Source of the DNA: Deltaproteobacteria bacterium
Lineage (GTDB): Bacteria; Myxococcota_A; UBA796; UBA2385
Assembly: GCA_015489145.1 (NCBI GenBank)
Contig: WGAH01000525.1
Coordinates: forward strand, 1-10,080
Direction: 5' to 3'
Length of the DNA: 10,080 bases
Position 1 is the first letter of the stretch, and each line of letters begins with the position of its first letter. Below the pieces are notes generated by a model. It saw only the letters and a program-made list of their open reading frames with translations. It made no database searches and was not told where the DNA came from. The translations under genes and the position numbers were made by a program. Below are positions 1 through 6,555 of the stretch, piece after piece.

Positions 1-983
1 CCCCGCAGCGCCGCCCGCAGGCGCGCCAGCCCCTCGGCGAGCGACACCCGCGGCTCCCAGCCGAGGTCGCGGCGGGCGGCGGAGATGTCGAAGTGGTGGG
101 CGGTGCCGAGCTGGCGGGCGACGAAGCGGGTCATCGGCGGCTCGTCGTCGCGCCGCAGCACCGTCCACAGGAGCTCGAACAGGGCGCCGGCGGCCACCGC
201 CACGCCGAGCGGCATCGAGGGCCGCTCGGGGGGCAGCCCGGCCGCTTCGAGGATGCCGCCGATGATCTCGGCCTGGGGCACCGGCTCGCCGTTGCTGACG
301 AAGTAGGCGCGGCCGGCGCAGGCGGCGCCGGGGCCGAGGCGGTCGAGGGCCGCGAGGTGCGCGTCGGCGGCGTTGTCGATGTAGGTCGTGTCGACGAGGT
401 GCCGGCCGCCCCCGACGAGGAACAGCCGCCCCGCCCGGGCGCGCTCGAGGATGCGCGGCACGAGGTTGGTGTCGCCGGGCCCCCACACCAGGTGGGGCCG
501 CAGGGCCACCGTCGCCAGCTCCGGCCCGTTGGCTTCCCGCACGATTCGCTCGGCGCGGGCCTTGGTCTCGGGGTAGGCCGCGTCGAATCGCTCGGCGATC
601 GGCAGCGACTCGTCGCCCCCCTCGATGGAACCGCCGGCGTGGACGACGCTCGGGGTGCTCGTGTGCACCAGCCGTCGCACCCCCTCGGCCCGGCAGGCCT
701 CGACGACGTGGCGCGTGCCCGCGACGTTGGTGCGCTCGAAGGCCTCCCGCGGGCCCCAGGAGGCCGCCAGCGCCGCCGTGTGCACCACCGCGTCCACCCC
801 GGCCACCGCCCGGCGCACCGCCTCGGCGTCGCCGACGTCGCCGGTGTGGACCTCGACCCCCCAGGCGGCCAGCTCGGGTTGCGGGCTGCGCGTCAGGCTG
901 CGAACCGCGTCGCCCCGGTCGAGGAGGCGCCGCGCGATGGCCCGGCCGAGGAAGCCGCCGCCGCCGGTGACCAGCACCTTCAC
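1..983 (-). CDS. oleD: OleD-like NAD(P)-dependent 2-alkyl-3-oxoalkanoate reductase (3' end cut by window edge)
   Basis: The product is a short-chain dehydrogenase/epimerase of the extended type. By family knowledge OleD reduces the 2-alkyl-3-ketoacid made by OleA to the 2-alkyl-3-hydroxyacid in bacterial olefin synthesis. I see a GTG start at 983 preceded by GGGGAGG with a 5-base spacer. The N-terminal Rossmann motif is TGGGGFLG (residues 6-13), and an acidic GDV sits at 48-50. A VVHTAA strand end lies at 66-71, the catalytic Ser/Thr region HTST at 107-110, and the active-site YPETK at 137-141 (Tyr137, Lys141). A TYIDN segment at 200-204 is typical of extended SDRs. The visible 327 codons end in a DLGWEPRVSLAEGL-type terminal helix, so only a few residues are probably missing; no stop codon is seen. 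The start overlaps the oleC stop by 4 bases (GTGA), as expected for a coupled ole operon. Other extended SDRs such as 3-beta-hydroxysteroid dehydrogenase-like proteins look similar, so the OleD name depends on the neighbours. Confidence 0.88.
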   Translation of the reverse strand, partial: MKVLVTGGGGFLGRAIARRLLDRGDAVRSLTRSPQPELAAWGVEVHTGDVGDAEAVRRAVAGVDAVVHTAALAASWGPREAFERTNVAGTRHVVEACRAEGVRRLVHTSTPSVVHAGGSIEGGDESLPIAERFDAAYPETKARAERIVREANGPELATVALRPHLVWGPGDTNLVPRILERARAGRLFLVGGGRHLVDTTYIDNAADAHLAALDRLGPGAACAGRAYFVSNGEPVPQAEIIGGILEAAGLPPERPSMPLGVAVAAGALFELLWTVLRRDDEPPMTRFVARQLGTAHHFDISAARRDLGWEPRVSLAEGLARLRAALR

Positions 984-2641
984 CGCGGCCTCCCCGCCGC
1001 CCACGCCGCCAGGTCCTCCCGCCGGATCTTGGCGTTGTGGCGCACGTCCACCGGAAAGCCCGGGTGCACGAGGAAGCGCCGGATCGCCCGGGTGTGGGGG
1101 TGCGCCTCGGCCAGGGCCCGCAGCTCGGCGAACAGGGCGTCGCGGTCGGCGCCCCGGGCCTCGGCCTCCAGCTCGACGCAGATCACGGGCTCGCCGGCCA
1201 CCCCGACCAGCGCCGAGCGGAACACCGCCGGGTGGGCGTCGAAGATCGCCTCGCAGGGCACGGTGAACAGCGTCTCGCCGTCGCGGGTGCGGACGCGGTG
1301 GGCCTTGCGCCCGCAGAACCACAGCCGCCCCCGCGCGTCGAGGTAGCCGACGTCGCCCATGCGGTGCACGACGGCGCCGTCCTCGTCGATCTTGGCGGAG
1401 GCGGTGGCCTCGGGGCGGTTCGCGTAGTGGGTGGTGACCATGGGACCGCGCACGGTGATCTCGCCCACCTCCCCGTCGGGCACGCGCAGGTCGTCGGACC
1501 AGGCCGCCACCGGCCCGTCCTCGATGCGGATCACCCGCACCGCGGCCTCGGGCACCGGCCGGCCGACGCAGACCCCGGCCCCGGCGGCGGTCGCGGCGGC
1601 GGTCTCGCCGAGGATCTCGTCGCTGTCGATGAAGGCGACGGGCAGGCTCTCGGTGGCCCCGTAGGGCGTGAGGACCCGCGCTCCGGGCTCGAGCATGCCG
1701 AGCACCCGCTCGATCACCGCCGGCCGCACCGGCGCGCCCGCCGAGATCACCCGCCGCAGCGAGGGCAGCTTCACGCCCTCGGCGGCCCCGTACCGGCTCA
1801 GGGTCTCGAGGAGGGCCGGCGAGCCGAACATCGTGGTCACGCCGAAGGTGCGGATCGCCTCCACCAGCTTGCGCGGGTCGGCCTCGGCGGGCCGGGTCGG
1901 GTCCATGTCGGGCACGACGGTGGTCATGCCGAGCGCCGGGTCGAAGAGGGCGAACAGCGGGAAGGTGGGCAGGTCCACCTCCGCCTCGCCCACGCCGATC
2001 TCCCGGCCGATGGCCCGCACCTGGGCGACGAAGTTGCCGTGGCGGTAGACGGCTCCCTTGGGCGGGCCGGTGCTGCCGCTCGTGAACAGGATGGCGGCGA
2101 CGTCCTCGGGCTCGGGGGAGGGGAGCGCCTCGCCGCCGGCCTCGGCCCCGAGTCGGCGCACGGCGTCCAGGGTGATGCCTCCCCAGGCCCAGCGCCGGCC
2201 GACGGTGACGAGGTGGCGCAGCCCCGGCGGGCGCCAGCCGAGGGCGATGCGGGCGGCGTGGGCGGCGGGCACGCCGATGAAGGCCTCGACGTCGGCCTCG
2301 CGAAGGCACTGGCCGATGTTGCGCGTCCCGAGGCCGGGATCGACCAGCACCGGAACGATTCCCGCCTTGAACAGCCCGAAGACGAGGCTGAACAGGTCCA
2401 GCCCCGGGCGCACCATCAGCGCGGTGCGCGTGCCCGGGACGAGGCCGGCGCGCACCAGCCCCCGGGCGATGGCGTCGGAGTCCTCGTCGAGCTGCCGGTA
2501 GTTGAGCTGCACCGTGCGGAGGCGGCCGGCGGCGTCGCGGCCGGCGGGGGCGATGATCGCCGGGGCCCACGGCCGGCGCCGGGCCACCGCCGTCAGGAAG
2601 TCGGCGACGTGGCGGACGGGCTCCTCCCAGGGGGGCTTCAC
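980..2641 (-). CDS. oleC: OleC, AMP-ligase-family beta-lactone synthetase
   Basis: This is a 553-residue member of the ANL (acyl/aryl-CoA ligase, NRPS adenylation, luciferase) superfamily. OleC adenylates the 2-alkyl-3-hydroxyacid and closes it to a cis-beta-lactone, without using CoA. The sequence shows the ATP-binding P-loop FTSGSTGPPKG (186-196), the YGATES motif (327-332), the ribose-binding aspartate in MGDVGYLD (428-435), the hinge segment WFCGRKAHRV (441-450), and the C-terminal domain lysine in NAKIRRE (Lys538). The length fits the family. The GTG start at 2641 is chosen because it overlaps the oleB stop (TGA at 2640-2638) and has GGGAG 6 bases upstream. The reading frame stays open far upstream through the antisense of oleB and ccmA, but that part has no homology-like features. 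In some bacteria OleB and OleC are fused; here they are separate and in different frames. An ordinary acyl-CoA synthetase is the alternative, but its position between oleB and oleD strongly favours OleC. Confidence 0.93.
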   Translation of the reverse strand: MKPPWEEPVRHVADFLTAVARRRPWAPAIIAPAGRDAAGRLRTVQLNYRQLDEDSDAIARGLVRAGLVPGTRTALMVRPGLDLFSLVFGLFKAGIVPVLVDPGLGTRNIGQCLREADVEAFIGVPAAHAARIALGWRPPGLRHLVTVGRRWAWGGITLDAVRRLGAEAGGEALPSPEPEDVAAILFTSGSTGPPKGAVYRHGNFVAQVRAIGREIGVGEAEVDLPTFPLFALFDPALGMTTVVPDMDPTRPAEADPRKLVEAIRTFGVTTMFGSPALLETLSRYGAAEGVKLPSLRRVISAGAPVRPAVIERVLGMLEPGARVLTPYGATESLPVAFIDSDEILGETAAATAAGAGVCVGRPVPEAAVRVIRIEDGPVAAWSDDLRVPDGEVGEITVRGPMVTTHYANRPEATASAKIDEDGAVVHRMGDVGYLDARGRLWFCGRKAHRVRTRDGETLFTVPCEAIFDAHPAVFRSALVGVAGEPVICVELEAEARGADRDALFAELRALAEAHPHTRAIRRFLVHPGFPVDVRHNAKIRREDLAAWAAGRPR

Positions 2642-3567
2642 GCGCCGCTCCCGGGCGGGCGCGGGGCGGTGTCGGCCAGCCACTCGCGCACCAGCGGCAC
2701 GATCAGCTCGTGGGCGTCCTCGAGGACGTAGTGGCCGGCCCGGGGGAAGCGGTGGACCTCGGCGCCGGGCAGGCGCTCCCGCCAGCCCCGCAGGAAGGCC
2801 TCGTCGAACACGAAGTCGCGCTCGCCCCAGCAGATCAGCGTCGGCGTGTCGCGAAAGCGCGCCAGGGCGGCCTCGGTCTCGGCGACGATCTCGTAGCCCG
2901 GGTCGCCGGGGCCCAGCGGGATGTCCTGCACGAAGCGCAGGGTGGCGACGCGGTTCGCGGGGCTGTCGTAGGGCGCGAGGTAGGCGCGGGCCACGTCGCG
3001 GGGCAGGCGCCGGGTCACCGCGAGGTGCACGGCTCCCCGGGCGAAGGCGTTGAGGCGGGTCACGAGCCAGGCGCCCAGGGCGGTGTCGCGGACGAGGCGC
3101 AGGGTGAAGGGCAGGGGTTTTTCGGGCGGAAGGGGGAAGGCCGCCGTGTTGAGCAGCACCAGCCGCCCGACGCGCTCGGGGTGGCGCGCGGCCCAGGCCA
3201 TGCCGATCATGCCGCCCCAGTCGTGCAGGACCAGGGTGAGGGGACCCTCGGGGGCCAGGGCCTCCACCATCGCCTCGAGGTCGTCCACCCGCCGCCGCAG
3301 GGTGTAGGGGTAGGCCTCGGGCGGCGGCTTGTCGGACAGGCCGCAGCCGACGTGGTCGGGGGCGATCACCCGGTGGTCGTCGCGCAGGGCGAGGACGAGG
3401 CGCCGCCAGTAGAAGGACCAGGTCGGGTTGCCGTGGACCATGAGGACGGCGGGCCCGCGGCCTTCGTCGAGGACGTGCACGCGATGGCCGTTCACGTCGA
3501 TGTGCCGCCCCTGGAAGGGGTAGAGCTCGCGGGGGATGGCCGGCAGGGCGTGGACGACGGGCGACAT
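2638..3567 (-). CDS. oleB: OleB, alpha/beta-hydrolase beta-lactone decarboxylase
   Basis: The 309-residue protein has the haloalkane dehalogenase type of alpha/beta-hydrolase fold. OleB removes CO2 from the beta-lactone made by OleC to give the final cis-olefin. I see the oxyanion-hole segment HGNPTW (45-50), the nucleophile elbow HDWGG (115-119) with Asp116 as nucleophile, an acidic stretch WGERDFVFD (247-255), and the catalytic histidine in AGHYVLEDA (His279). An Asp rather than Ser nucleophile is the mark that groups OleB with dehalogenases. The ATG at 3567 is the first gene of the leftward operon. An in-frame TAG at 3594-3592, with no other start codon between, fixes it as the only possible start. 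A modest GAGG lies 4 bases upstream. The stop overlaps the oleC start by 4 bases. A true haloalkane dehalogenase is the main alternative; the oleC and oleD neighbours argue against it. Confidence 0.9.
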   Translation of the reverse strand: MSPVVHALPAIPRELYPFQGRHIDVNGHRVHVLDEGRGPAVLMVHGNPTWSFYWRRLVLALRDDHRVIAPDHVGCGLSDKPPPEAYPYTLRRRVDDLEAMVEALAPEGPLTLVLHDWGGMIGMAWAARHPERVGRLVLLNTAAFPLPPEKPLPFTLRLVRDTALGAWLVTRLNAFARGAVHLAVTRRLPRDVARAYLAPYDSPANRVATLRFVQDIPLGPGDPGYEIVAETEAALARFRDTPTLICWGERDFVFDEAFLRGWRERLPGAEVHRFPRAGHYVLEDAHELIVPLVREWLADTAPRPPGSGA

Positions 3568-3615
3568 GGGGCCTCGCGGGAACGGCCCGCCCTAACCCGC
3601 GGGGGGCGCTCGTCC

Positions 3616-3636
3616 CCGGGTCGGCATCCGACCCGG
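3616..3636. promoter_or_regulatory. Perfect 9+9 inverted repeat, candidate operator
   Basis: The left arm CCGGGTCGG (3616-3624) and the right arm CCGACCCGG (3628-3636) are exact reverse complements around CAT. The element lies 49 bases upstream of the oleB start and about 180 bases upstream of ccmA. It lies between the starts of two diverging genes, so it cannot be a terminator for either. Its size and symmetry fit a binding site for a dimeric repressor or activator, most naturally of the ole operon. This role is inferred from symmetry and position; no regulator gene is in the window. Confidence 0.45.
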
Positions 3637-3763
3637 AGGCGATTCGCGGTCGGGTGTGCAGACCTGCATCAGCTTTCGGTCCGATGTCGCCCCGCCGCCC
3701 CCCGGCCGGCCTGCCACCGCGGCCGGGTGCGGCTAAGTGACGAACCGCGCGCGAGAAGACCCC

Positions 3764-3799
3764 CGCCCCGGGCGCCGCGGTTGGACCCTTCCCGGGGCG
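3764..3799 (+). promoter_or_regulatory. Potential stem-loop in the ccmA leader
   Basis: CGCCCCGGG (3764-3772) pairs perfectly with CCCGGGGCG (3791-3799) across an 18-base loop. The stem ends 4 bases before the ccmA ribosome binding site (AGGAG at 3804-3808). If it is within the transcript, it could affect access of ribosomes to ccmA or mRNA stability. It could equally be a DNA dyad, or a chance product of the GC-rich composition. Confidence 0.3.
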
Positions 3800-3803
3800 C
3801 GTT

Positions 3804-3808
3804 AGGAG
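3804..3808 (+). promoter_or_regulatory. Ribosome binding site of ccmA
   Basis: AGGAG lies 9 bases before the ATG at 3818. Together with the in-frame TAG at 3803-3805 it fixes the ccmA start. Confidence 0.7.
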
Positions 3809-3817
3809 CGCCGTTCC

Positions 3818-4576
3818 ATGTCCGGCACCCCCGCCATCTCCCGCTCCGAAGCCGGCGACGCCTCCGCGCCGTCGGGCGAGGTCGTCGTGGAGGCGCGGGG
3901 CCTGTCCCGCCGCTTCGGCAAGCGATGGGCCTTCGCCCGGGTCGACCTCACCGTGCGCCGCTCCGAGCGCTGGCTCATCCTCGGGGCCAACGGTTCGGGC
4001 AAGACCACCCTGCTGCGGGCGCTGGCGACGGCGATCTCCCCCTCGCTCGGTCGCCTGCGCCTCTTCGGGCAGGACCCCCGCGAGGACCTCGCCGCCGCCC
4101 GGCGTCGCCTCGCCCTGCTCAGCCACCGCACCGGTTTCTACGAGGACCTCACCGCCCGCGACAACCTGCGCGTCCTCGCCCGCCTCGCCGGCCACCCGGA
4201 CGCCGACCTCGGCGCCGTCCTCGACCGGGTGGGCCTCGAGGACCGCCCCGACCCGGTGCGCGCGTTCTCGATGGGAATGCGGAAGCGCCTGGCCCTGGCC
4301 GCCGTCATCGTGCAGCGCCCGGAGCTCGTCTTCCTCGACGAGCCCTTCGCCGCCCTCGACCCCGCCGGCATGGAGGACGTCGCCGCCCTCGTCCGCGGCC
4401 TCGAGGGCACGGTGATCGTCGCCTCCCACCAGGTCGAGCGCGCCGCCGCGCTGTGCGACCGCGCCCTGCTCATGGACGCCGGCCTGCCGCGCTGGACGGG
4501 GCCCGCCCACCAGGCCTGGATGGCCTGGAAGGCCGTGCAGGCGCCCCTGGCCGCGGCGGCGGGAGGCGCGCCGTGA
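3818..4576 (+). CDS. ccmA: CcmA, heme exporter ATP-binding subunit
   Basis: This 252-residue ABC ATPase is the cytoplasmic motor of the CcmAB complex. In System I maturation, its ATP hydrolysis is used to release holo-CcmE from CcmC/CcmD so that heme can pass to CcmF. I see Walker A GANGSGKT (56-63), a signature region FSMGMRKR (150-157), Walker B LVFLDEP (170-176), the D-loop ALD (179-181) and the switch histidine in VASHQ (His204). The signature is not the LSAGQ-type form of enterobacterial CcmA; it is closer to the SxGMxxR form seen in other ABC-2-type exporters. The first 20 residues are a poorly conserved extension rich in Ser and Ala. The gene is first in the ccm operon and overlaps ccmB by 4 bases. 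The function call comes from the operon; alone it would only be an ABC ATPase. Confidence 0.94.
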   Translation: MSGTPAISRSEAGDASAPSGEVVVEARGLSRRFGKRWAFARVDLTVRRSERWLILGANGSGKTTLLRALATAISPSLGRLRLFGQDPREDLAAARRRLALLSHRTGFYEDLTARDNLRVLARLAGHPDADLGAVLDRVGLEDRPDPVRAFSMGMRKRLALAAVIVQRPELVFLDEPFAALDPAGMEDVAALVRGLEGTVIVASHQVERAAALCDRALLMDAGLPRWTGPAHQAWMAWKAVQAPLAAAAGGAP

Positions 4577-5262
4577 GCGAGCTCCTCCACCTGTTCCGCA
4601 AGGACCTCCTCATCGAGTGGCGGTCGCGCTCCCACGGCTTCGCGCTCGCCTGCTTCGCCCTCACGCTCCTGCTGCTCTTCAGCTTCGCCATCGGTCCCGA
4701 CACGAAGACGATGAGCCTGCACGCCGGCGCCTACCTGTGGATGTCGCTGCTGCTGTCGTCCACGCTGCTGCTCGCCCGCTCCTTCCAGGTCGAGGTCGAG
4801 GACGGCGCCATCGAGACCCTCATCCTGGCCCCGGCCTCCGCCACCCGCATGTTCTACGCCAAGGCCCTGGCCAACGCCGTGCAGCTCGCCATCCTCGCGG
4901 CGGTCGCCGTGCCGGCGGTCTACGCGCTCTACGGGGTGCAGCTCCACGGCGAGGTGGGCGGGGGCCACCGTCTCGGGCAGCTCGTCTCCGTCGTGGCCCT
5001 GGGCGCCGCGGGCCTCGCCGCCCCGGGCACGCTGTACGCGGCGCTCACCGCCCGCCTGCACGCCCGGCAGCTCCTCCTGCCCCTGCTCCTGTTCCCGCTG
5101 GTCGTTCCCTGCCTGCTCGCGGCGGTCAAGGCCACGACCCTCATCGTGCGCCCGAGCCTGTCGGAGGCCGAGTTCACGTCCTGGCTGGCGCTGCTCGCCT
5201 GCTTCGACGTCCTCTACTGGTCGGTGTGCGGGATCCTCTTCGGGAGGGTGATCGAGCAATGA
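4573..5262 (+). CDS. ccmB: CcmB, heme exporter membrane subunit
   Basis: CcmB is the integral-membrane partner of CcmA. The 229-residue protein begins with the cytoplasmic RKDLLIEWRSR segment (9-19), which is typical of CcmB N-termini. Hydrophobic stretches follow at about 21-41, 51-68, 101-120, 135-157, 165-187 and 203-223, which fits the six-helix family. The segment EVEDGAIETLILAP (74-87) is the conserved family region after the second helix. The start is the GTG at 4573, which overlaps the ccmA stop as GTGA and has GGGAGG 6 bases upstream. The reading frame is open further upstream, but only as a shadow of ccmA. Length and start position match the family. Confidence 0.93.
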   Translation: MSELLHLFRKDLLIEWRSRSHGFALACFALTLLLLFSFAIGPDTKTMSLHAGAYLWMSLLLSSTLLLARSFQVEVEDGAIETLILAPASATRMFYAKALANAVQLAILAAVAVPAVYALYGVQLHGEVGGGHRLGQLVSVVALGAAGLAAPGTLYAALTARLHARQLLLPLLLFPLVVPCLLAAVKATTLIVRPSLSEAEFTSWLALLACFDVLYWSVCGILFGRVIEQ

Positions 5263-5981
5263 AATCCGCCTACCTGCTCCTCGTCCTGGGCCTCGCCCTC
5301 ATCGTCGTCGGGCACGGCATGGGCCTGTTCGTCGCGCCCTCCGAGGCCGCGATGGGCGAGACCGGCCGCATCCTCTACGTCCACGTCCCGACGGCCTGGA
5401 CGGCGATGGTCGTGTTCACCATCGCCTTCGTCGCCGCCCTCGGCGGCCTGTGGACCGGCCGCATGGGCTGGGACGCCCTCATCGAGGCCAGCGCCGAGGT
5501 GGGCGTCGTGTTCACCGCCCTGCTGCTCGTGCAGGGGGCCGTGTGGGCCAAGCCCACCTGGGGCGTCTACTGGACCTGGGACCCGCGGCTCACCACCTCG
5601 GCCATCCTGCTCGTGCTGTTCGGCGTGGTGCTCCTGCTGCGCCACGTCATCGAGGTGCCCGAGCGCCGCCTCACCCTGTCGGCGGTCGCCACCATCGTCG
5701 CCTTCGCCGACGTGCCCATCGTCTACTTCTCGGTGCGCTGGTGGAACTCGCTGCACCAGGCCCAGTCCACGCCGCAGACGGTCAGCAAGCTGATGTGGCA
5801 GCCGCTGGTGATCTCGATCTTCGGCACCATGTTCCTCGGACTGGCCCTGGTGATCGCCCGCTGGCGCATCGCCCGCGAGCACTACGAGCGCGAGGACGCG
5901 GCGCCGGACCTGCCCGACTTGCCCGACCAGATCGAGCTTTCCGACGAGCCCGCTTCCGGCGGGCAGGAGGTGCGCGGATGA
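5259..5981 (+). CDS. ccmC: CcmC, heme-handling protein that loads CcmE
   Basis: CcmC is a multi-pass membrane protein of the heme-handling family; it binds heme with periplasmic histidines and a WWD domain and helps form the covalent heme-CcmE adduct. The 240-residue product has the tryptophan-rich segment WAKPTWGVYWTWDPRLT (96-112). Its two expected axial histidines are His42 in YVHVP and His166 in NSLHQ. About six membrane segments are visible (roughly 4-24, 47-66, 81-96, 112-128, 138-158, 181-200). After the last helix there is a hydrophilic acidic tail of about 30 residues (211-240, rich in Asp, Glu and Pro). The ATG at 5259 overlaps the ccmB stop as ATGA. GGGAGG lies 11 bases upstream, rather far, so translation probably depends on coupling to ccmB. 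Confidence 0.95.
   Translation: MKSAYLLLVLGLALIVVGHGMGLFVAPSEAAMGETGRILYVHVPTAWTAMVVFTIAFVAALGGLWTGRMGWDALIEASAEVGVVFTALLLVQGAVWAKPTWGVYWTWDPRLTTSAILLVLFGVVLLLRHVIEVPERRLTLSAVATIVAFADVPIVYFSVRWWNSLHQAQSTPQTVSKLMWQPLVISIFGTMFLGLALVIARWRIAREHYEREDAAPDLPDLPDQIELSDEPASGGQEVRG
5965..5970 (+). promoter_or_regulatory. Ribosome binding site of ccmD
   Basis: A full AGGAGG lies 7 bases before the ATG at 5978. It supports translation of this very short gene. Confidence 0.7.
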
Positions 5982-6109
5982 ACGGCATCGGTTCCGGCGT
6001 CATCCACGGCGGCTGGGGATACGTCTGGGTGGTCTACGGCGTCACCTGGGCCGTCTTCGCCTTCTACACCGCCTCCGTCTTCCTGCGTGCCCGGGGAGGA
6101 GATCGATGA
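5978..6109 (+). CDS. ccmD: CcmD, small membrane subunit of the heme release complex
   Basis: This 43-residue gene is easily missed. CcmD is a short single-helix membrane protein that binds the CcmABC complex and is needed for release of holo-CcmE. The sequence has a short N-terminus, a GGWGYVWVVYGVTW segment that runs into one hydrophobic helix (about residues 14-36), and a positively charged end (LRARGGDR). That is the usual CcmD layout of helix followed by a basic cytoplasmic tail. It overlaps ccmC (ATGA at 5978-5981) and ccmE (ATGA at 6106-6109) and sits exactly at the conserved place between them. Recognition rests on position, size and topology, because the family has little sequence conservation. 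Confidence 0.88.
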   Translation: MNGIGSGVIHGGWGYVWVVYGVTWAVFAFYTASVFLRARGGDR

Positions 6110-6555
6110 AGCCCACCACCAGGCGCCGCCTGTTCCTCGTCGTCGCCCTGCTGCTCGCGTTCGGAGCCCTCGGCTTCGTCGCGACGAGCAACATGGGCGA
6201 GAACCTCGTCTACTACTGGGACCCCACCCAGCTCCGCGACGCCGGCGACAAGGCGGTCGGCGCGACGATCCGCCTCGGCGGCATGGTGCAGAAGGGCACC
6301 GTCAACTGGCAGCCCGACAGCCAGTCGCTGCGCTTCACCGTCACCGACGGCAAGAACACCGTGGACGTGATCGCGACCGGCGCGCCCCCGCAGATGTTCC
6401 GCGAGGGCATCGGCGTGGTGGTCGAGGGCACGATGACCCCCGAGGGGGTCTTCAAGTCCGACCGCCTCATGGTCAAGCACTCCAACGAGTACAAGCCGCC
6501 CAAGGAAGGCGAGAGCGTCGAGGACATGTACAAGTCCATGCTGGAGGACCAGTGA
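6106..6555 (+). CDS. ccmE: CcmE, periplasmic heme chaperone
   Basis: CcmE binds heme covalently through a histidine and carries it from CcmC to CcmF. The 149-residue product has a basic N-terminus (TTRRR, 4-8) and one membrane anchor at about 9-26. The periplasmic OB-fold beta barrel spans about 48-123 (LGGMVQKGTV, LRFTVTDG and VEGTMTPEGVF are recognisable). The heme-binding motif is KHSNEY (124-129), with His125 as the covalent ligand and Tyr129 as the axial ligand. It is therefore the classical histidine type, not the cysteine variant known from some sulfate reducers and archaea. The flexible tail from 130 on is charged. The start overlaps ccmD by 4 bases and has GGAGGAG 4 bases upstream; the stop overlaps ccmF. 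Confidence 0.96.
   Translation: MKPTTRRRLFLVVALLLAFGALGFVATSNMGENLVYYWDPTQLRDAGDKAVGATIRLGGMVQKGTVNWQPDSQSLRFTVTDGKNTVDVIATGAPPQMFREGIGVVVEGTMTPEGVFKSDRLMVKHSNEYKPPKEGESVEDMYKSMLEDQ

Larger units (their letters stand above)
3568..3817. promoter_or_regulatory. Divergent intergenic region between the ole and ccm operons
   Basis: This 250-base stretch separates the start codons of oleB (leftward) and ccmA (rightward), so it must hold promoters for both operons unless either is read through from elsewhere. It contains in-frame stops next to both starts (3594-3592 for oleB, 3803-3805 for ccmA), which makes an upstream coding extension impossible. It holds two perfect 9-bp inverted repeats, listed separately, and smaller dyads: TGCAG-AC-CTGCA at 3657-3668 and TCGG-T-CCGA at 3676-3684. 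GGTCGG, the core of the first dyad, recurs at 3648-3653. I could not recognise a convincing sigma-70 -35/-10 pair on either strand, which is common in genomes this GC-rich. No small ORF here is persuasive. Confidence 0.7.

Noticed and set aside
93..1346. A plus-strand frame of 417 residues opposite oleD and oleC
   Set aside because: OleD and OleC on the other strand have catalytic motifs and coupled starts; this frame has only GC-biased low-complexity composition.
3576..3590. GCGGG-AACGG-CCCGC inverted repeat just before oleB
   Set aside because: Only 5-bp arms, which are frequent by chance at this base composition; it also covers the weak oleB ribosome binding region, so no separate role can be claimed.
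3781..3808. TTGGAC at 3781-3786 as a possible -35 box for ccmA
   Set aside because: No -10-like hexamer lies at the right distance, and the expected position falls on the ribosome binding site and start codon.
2642..4510. The oleC frame stays open far upstream on the minus strand, giving a possible 1176-residue protein
   Set aside because: The extra part is antisense to ccmA and out of frame with oleB. Its composition is Arg/Pro/Gly/Ala repeats with no domain-like features, as expected of shadow frames in a very GC-rich genome.
2710..4572. The ccmB frame extends far upstream on the plus strand, suggesting a long fusion protein
   Set aside because: The upstream part is antisense to oleB and an alternative frame of ccmA. 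The GTG at 4573 with its own ribosome binding site gives the normal CcmB length.
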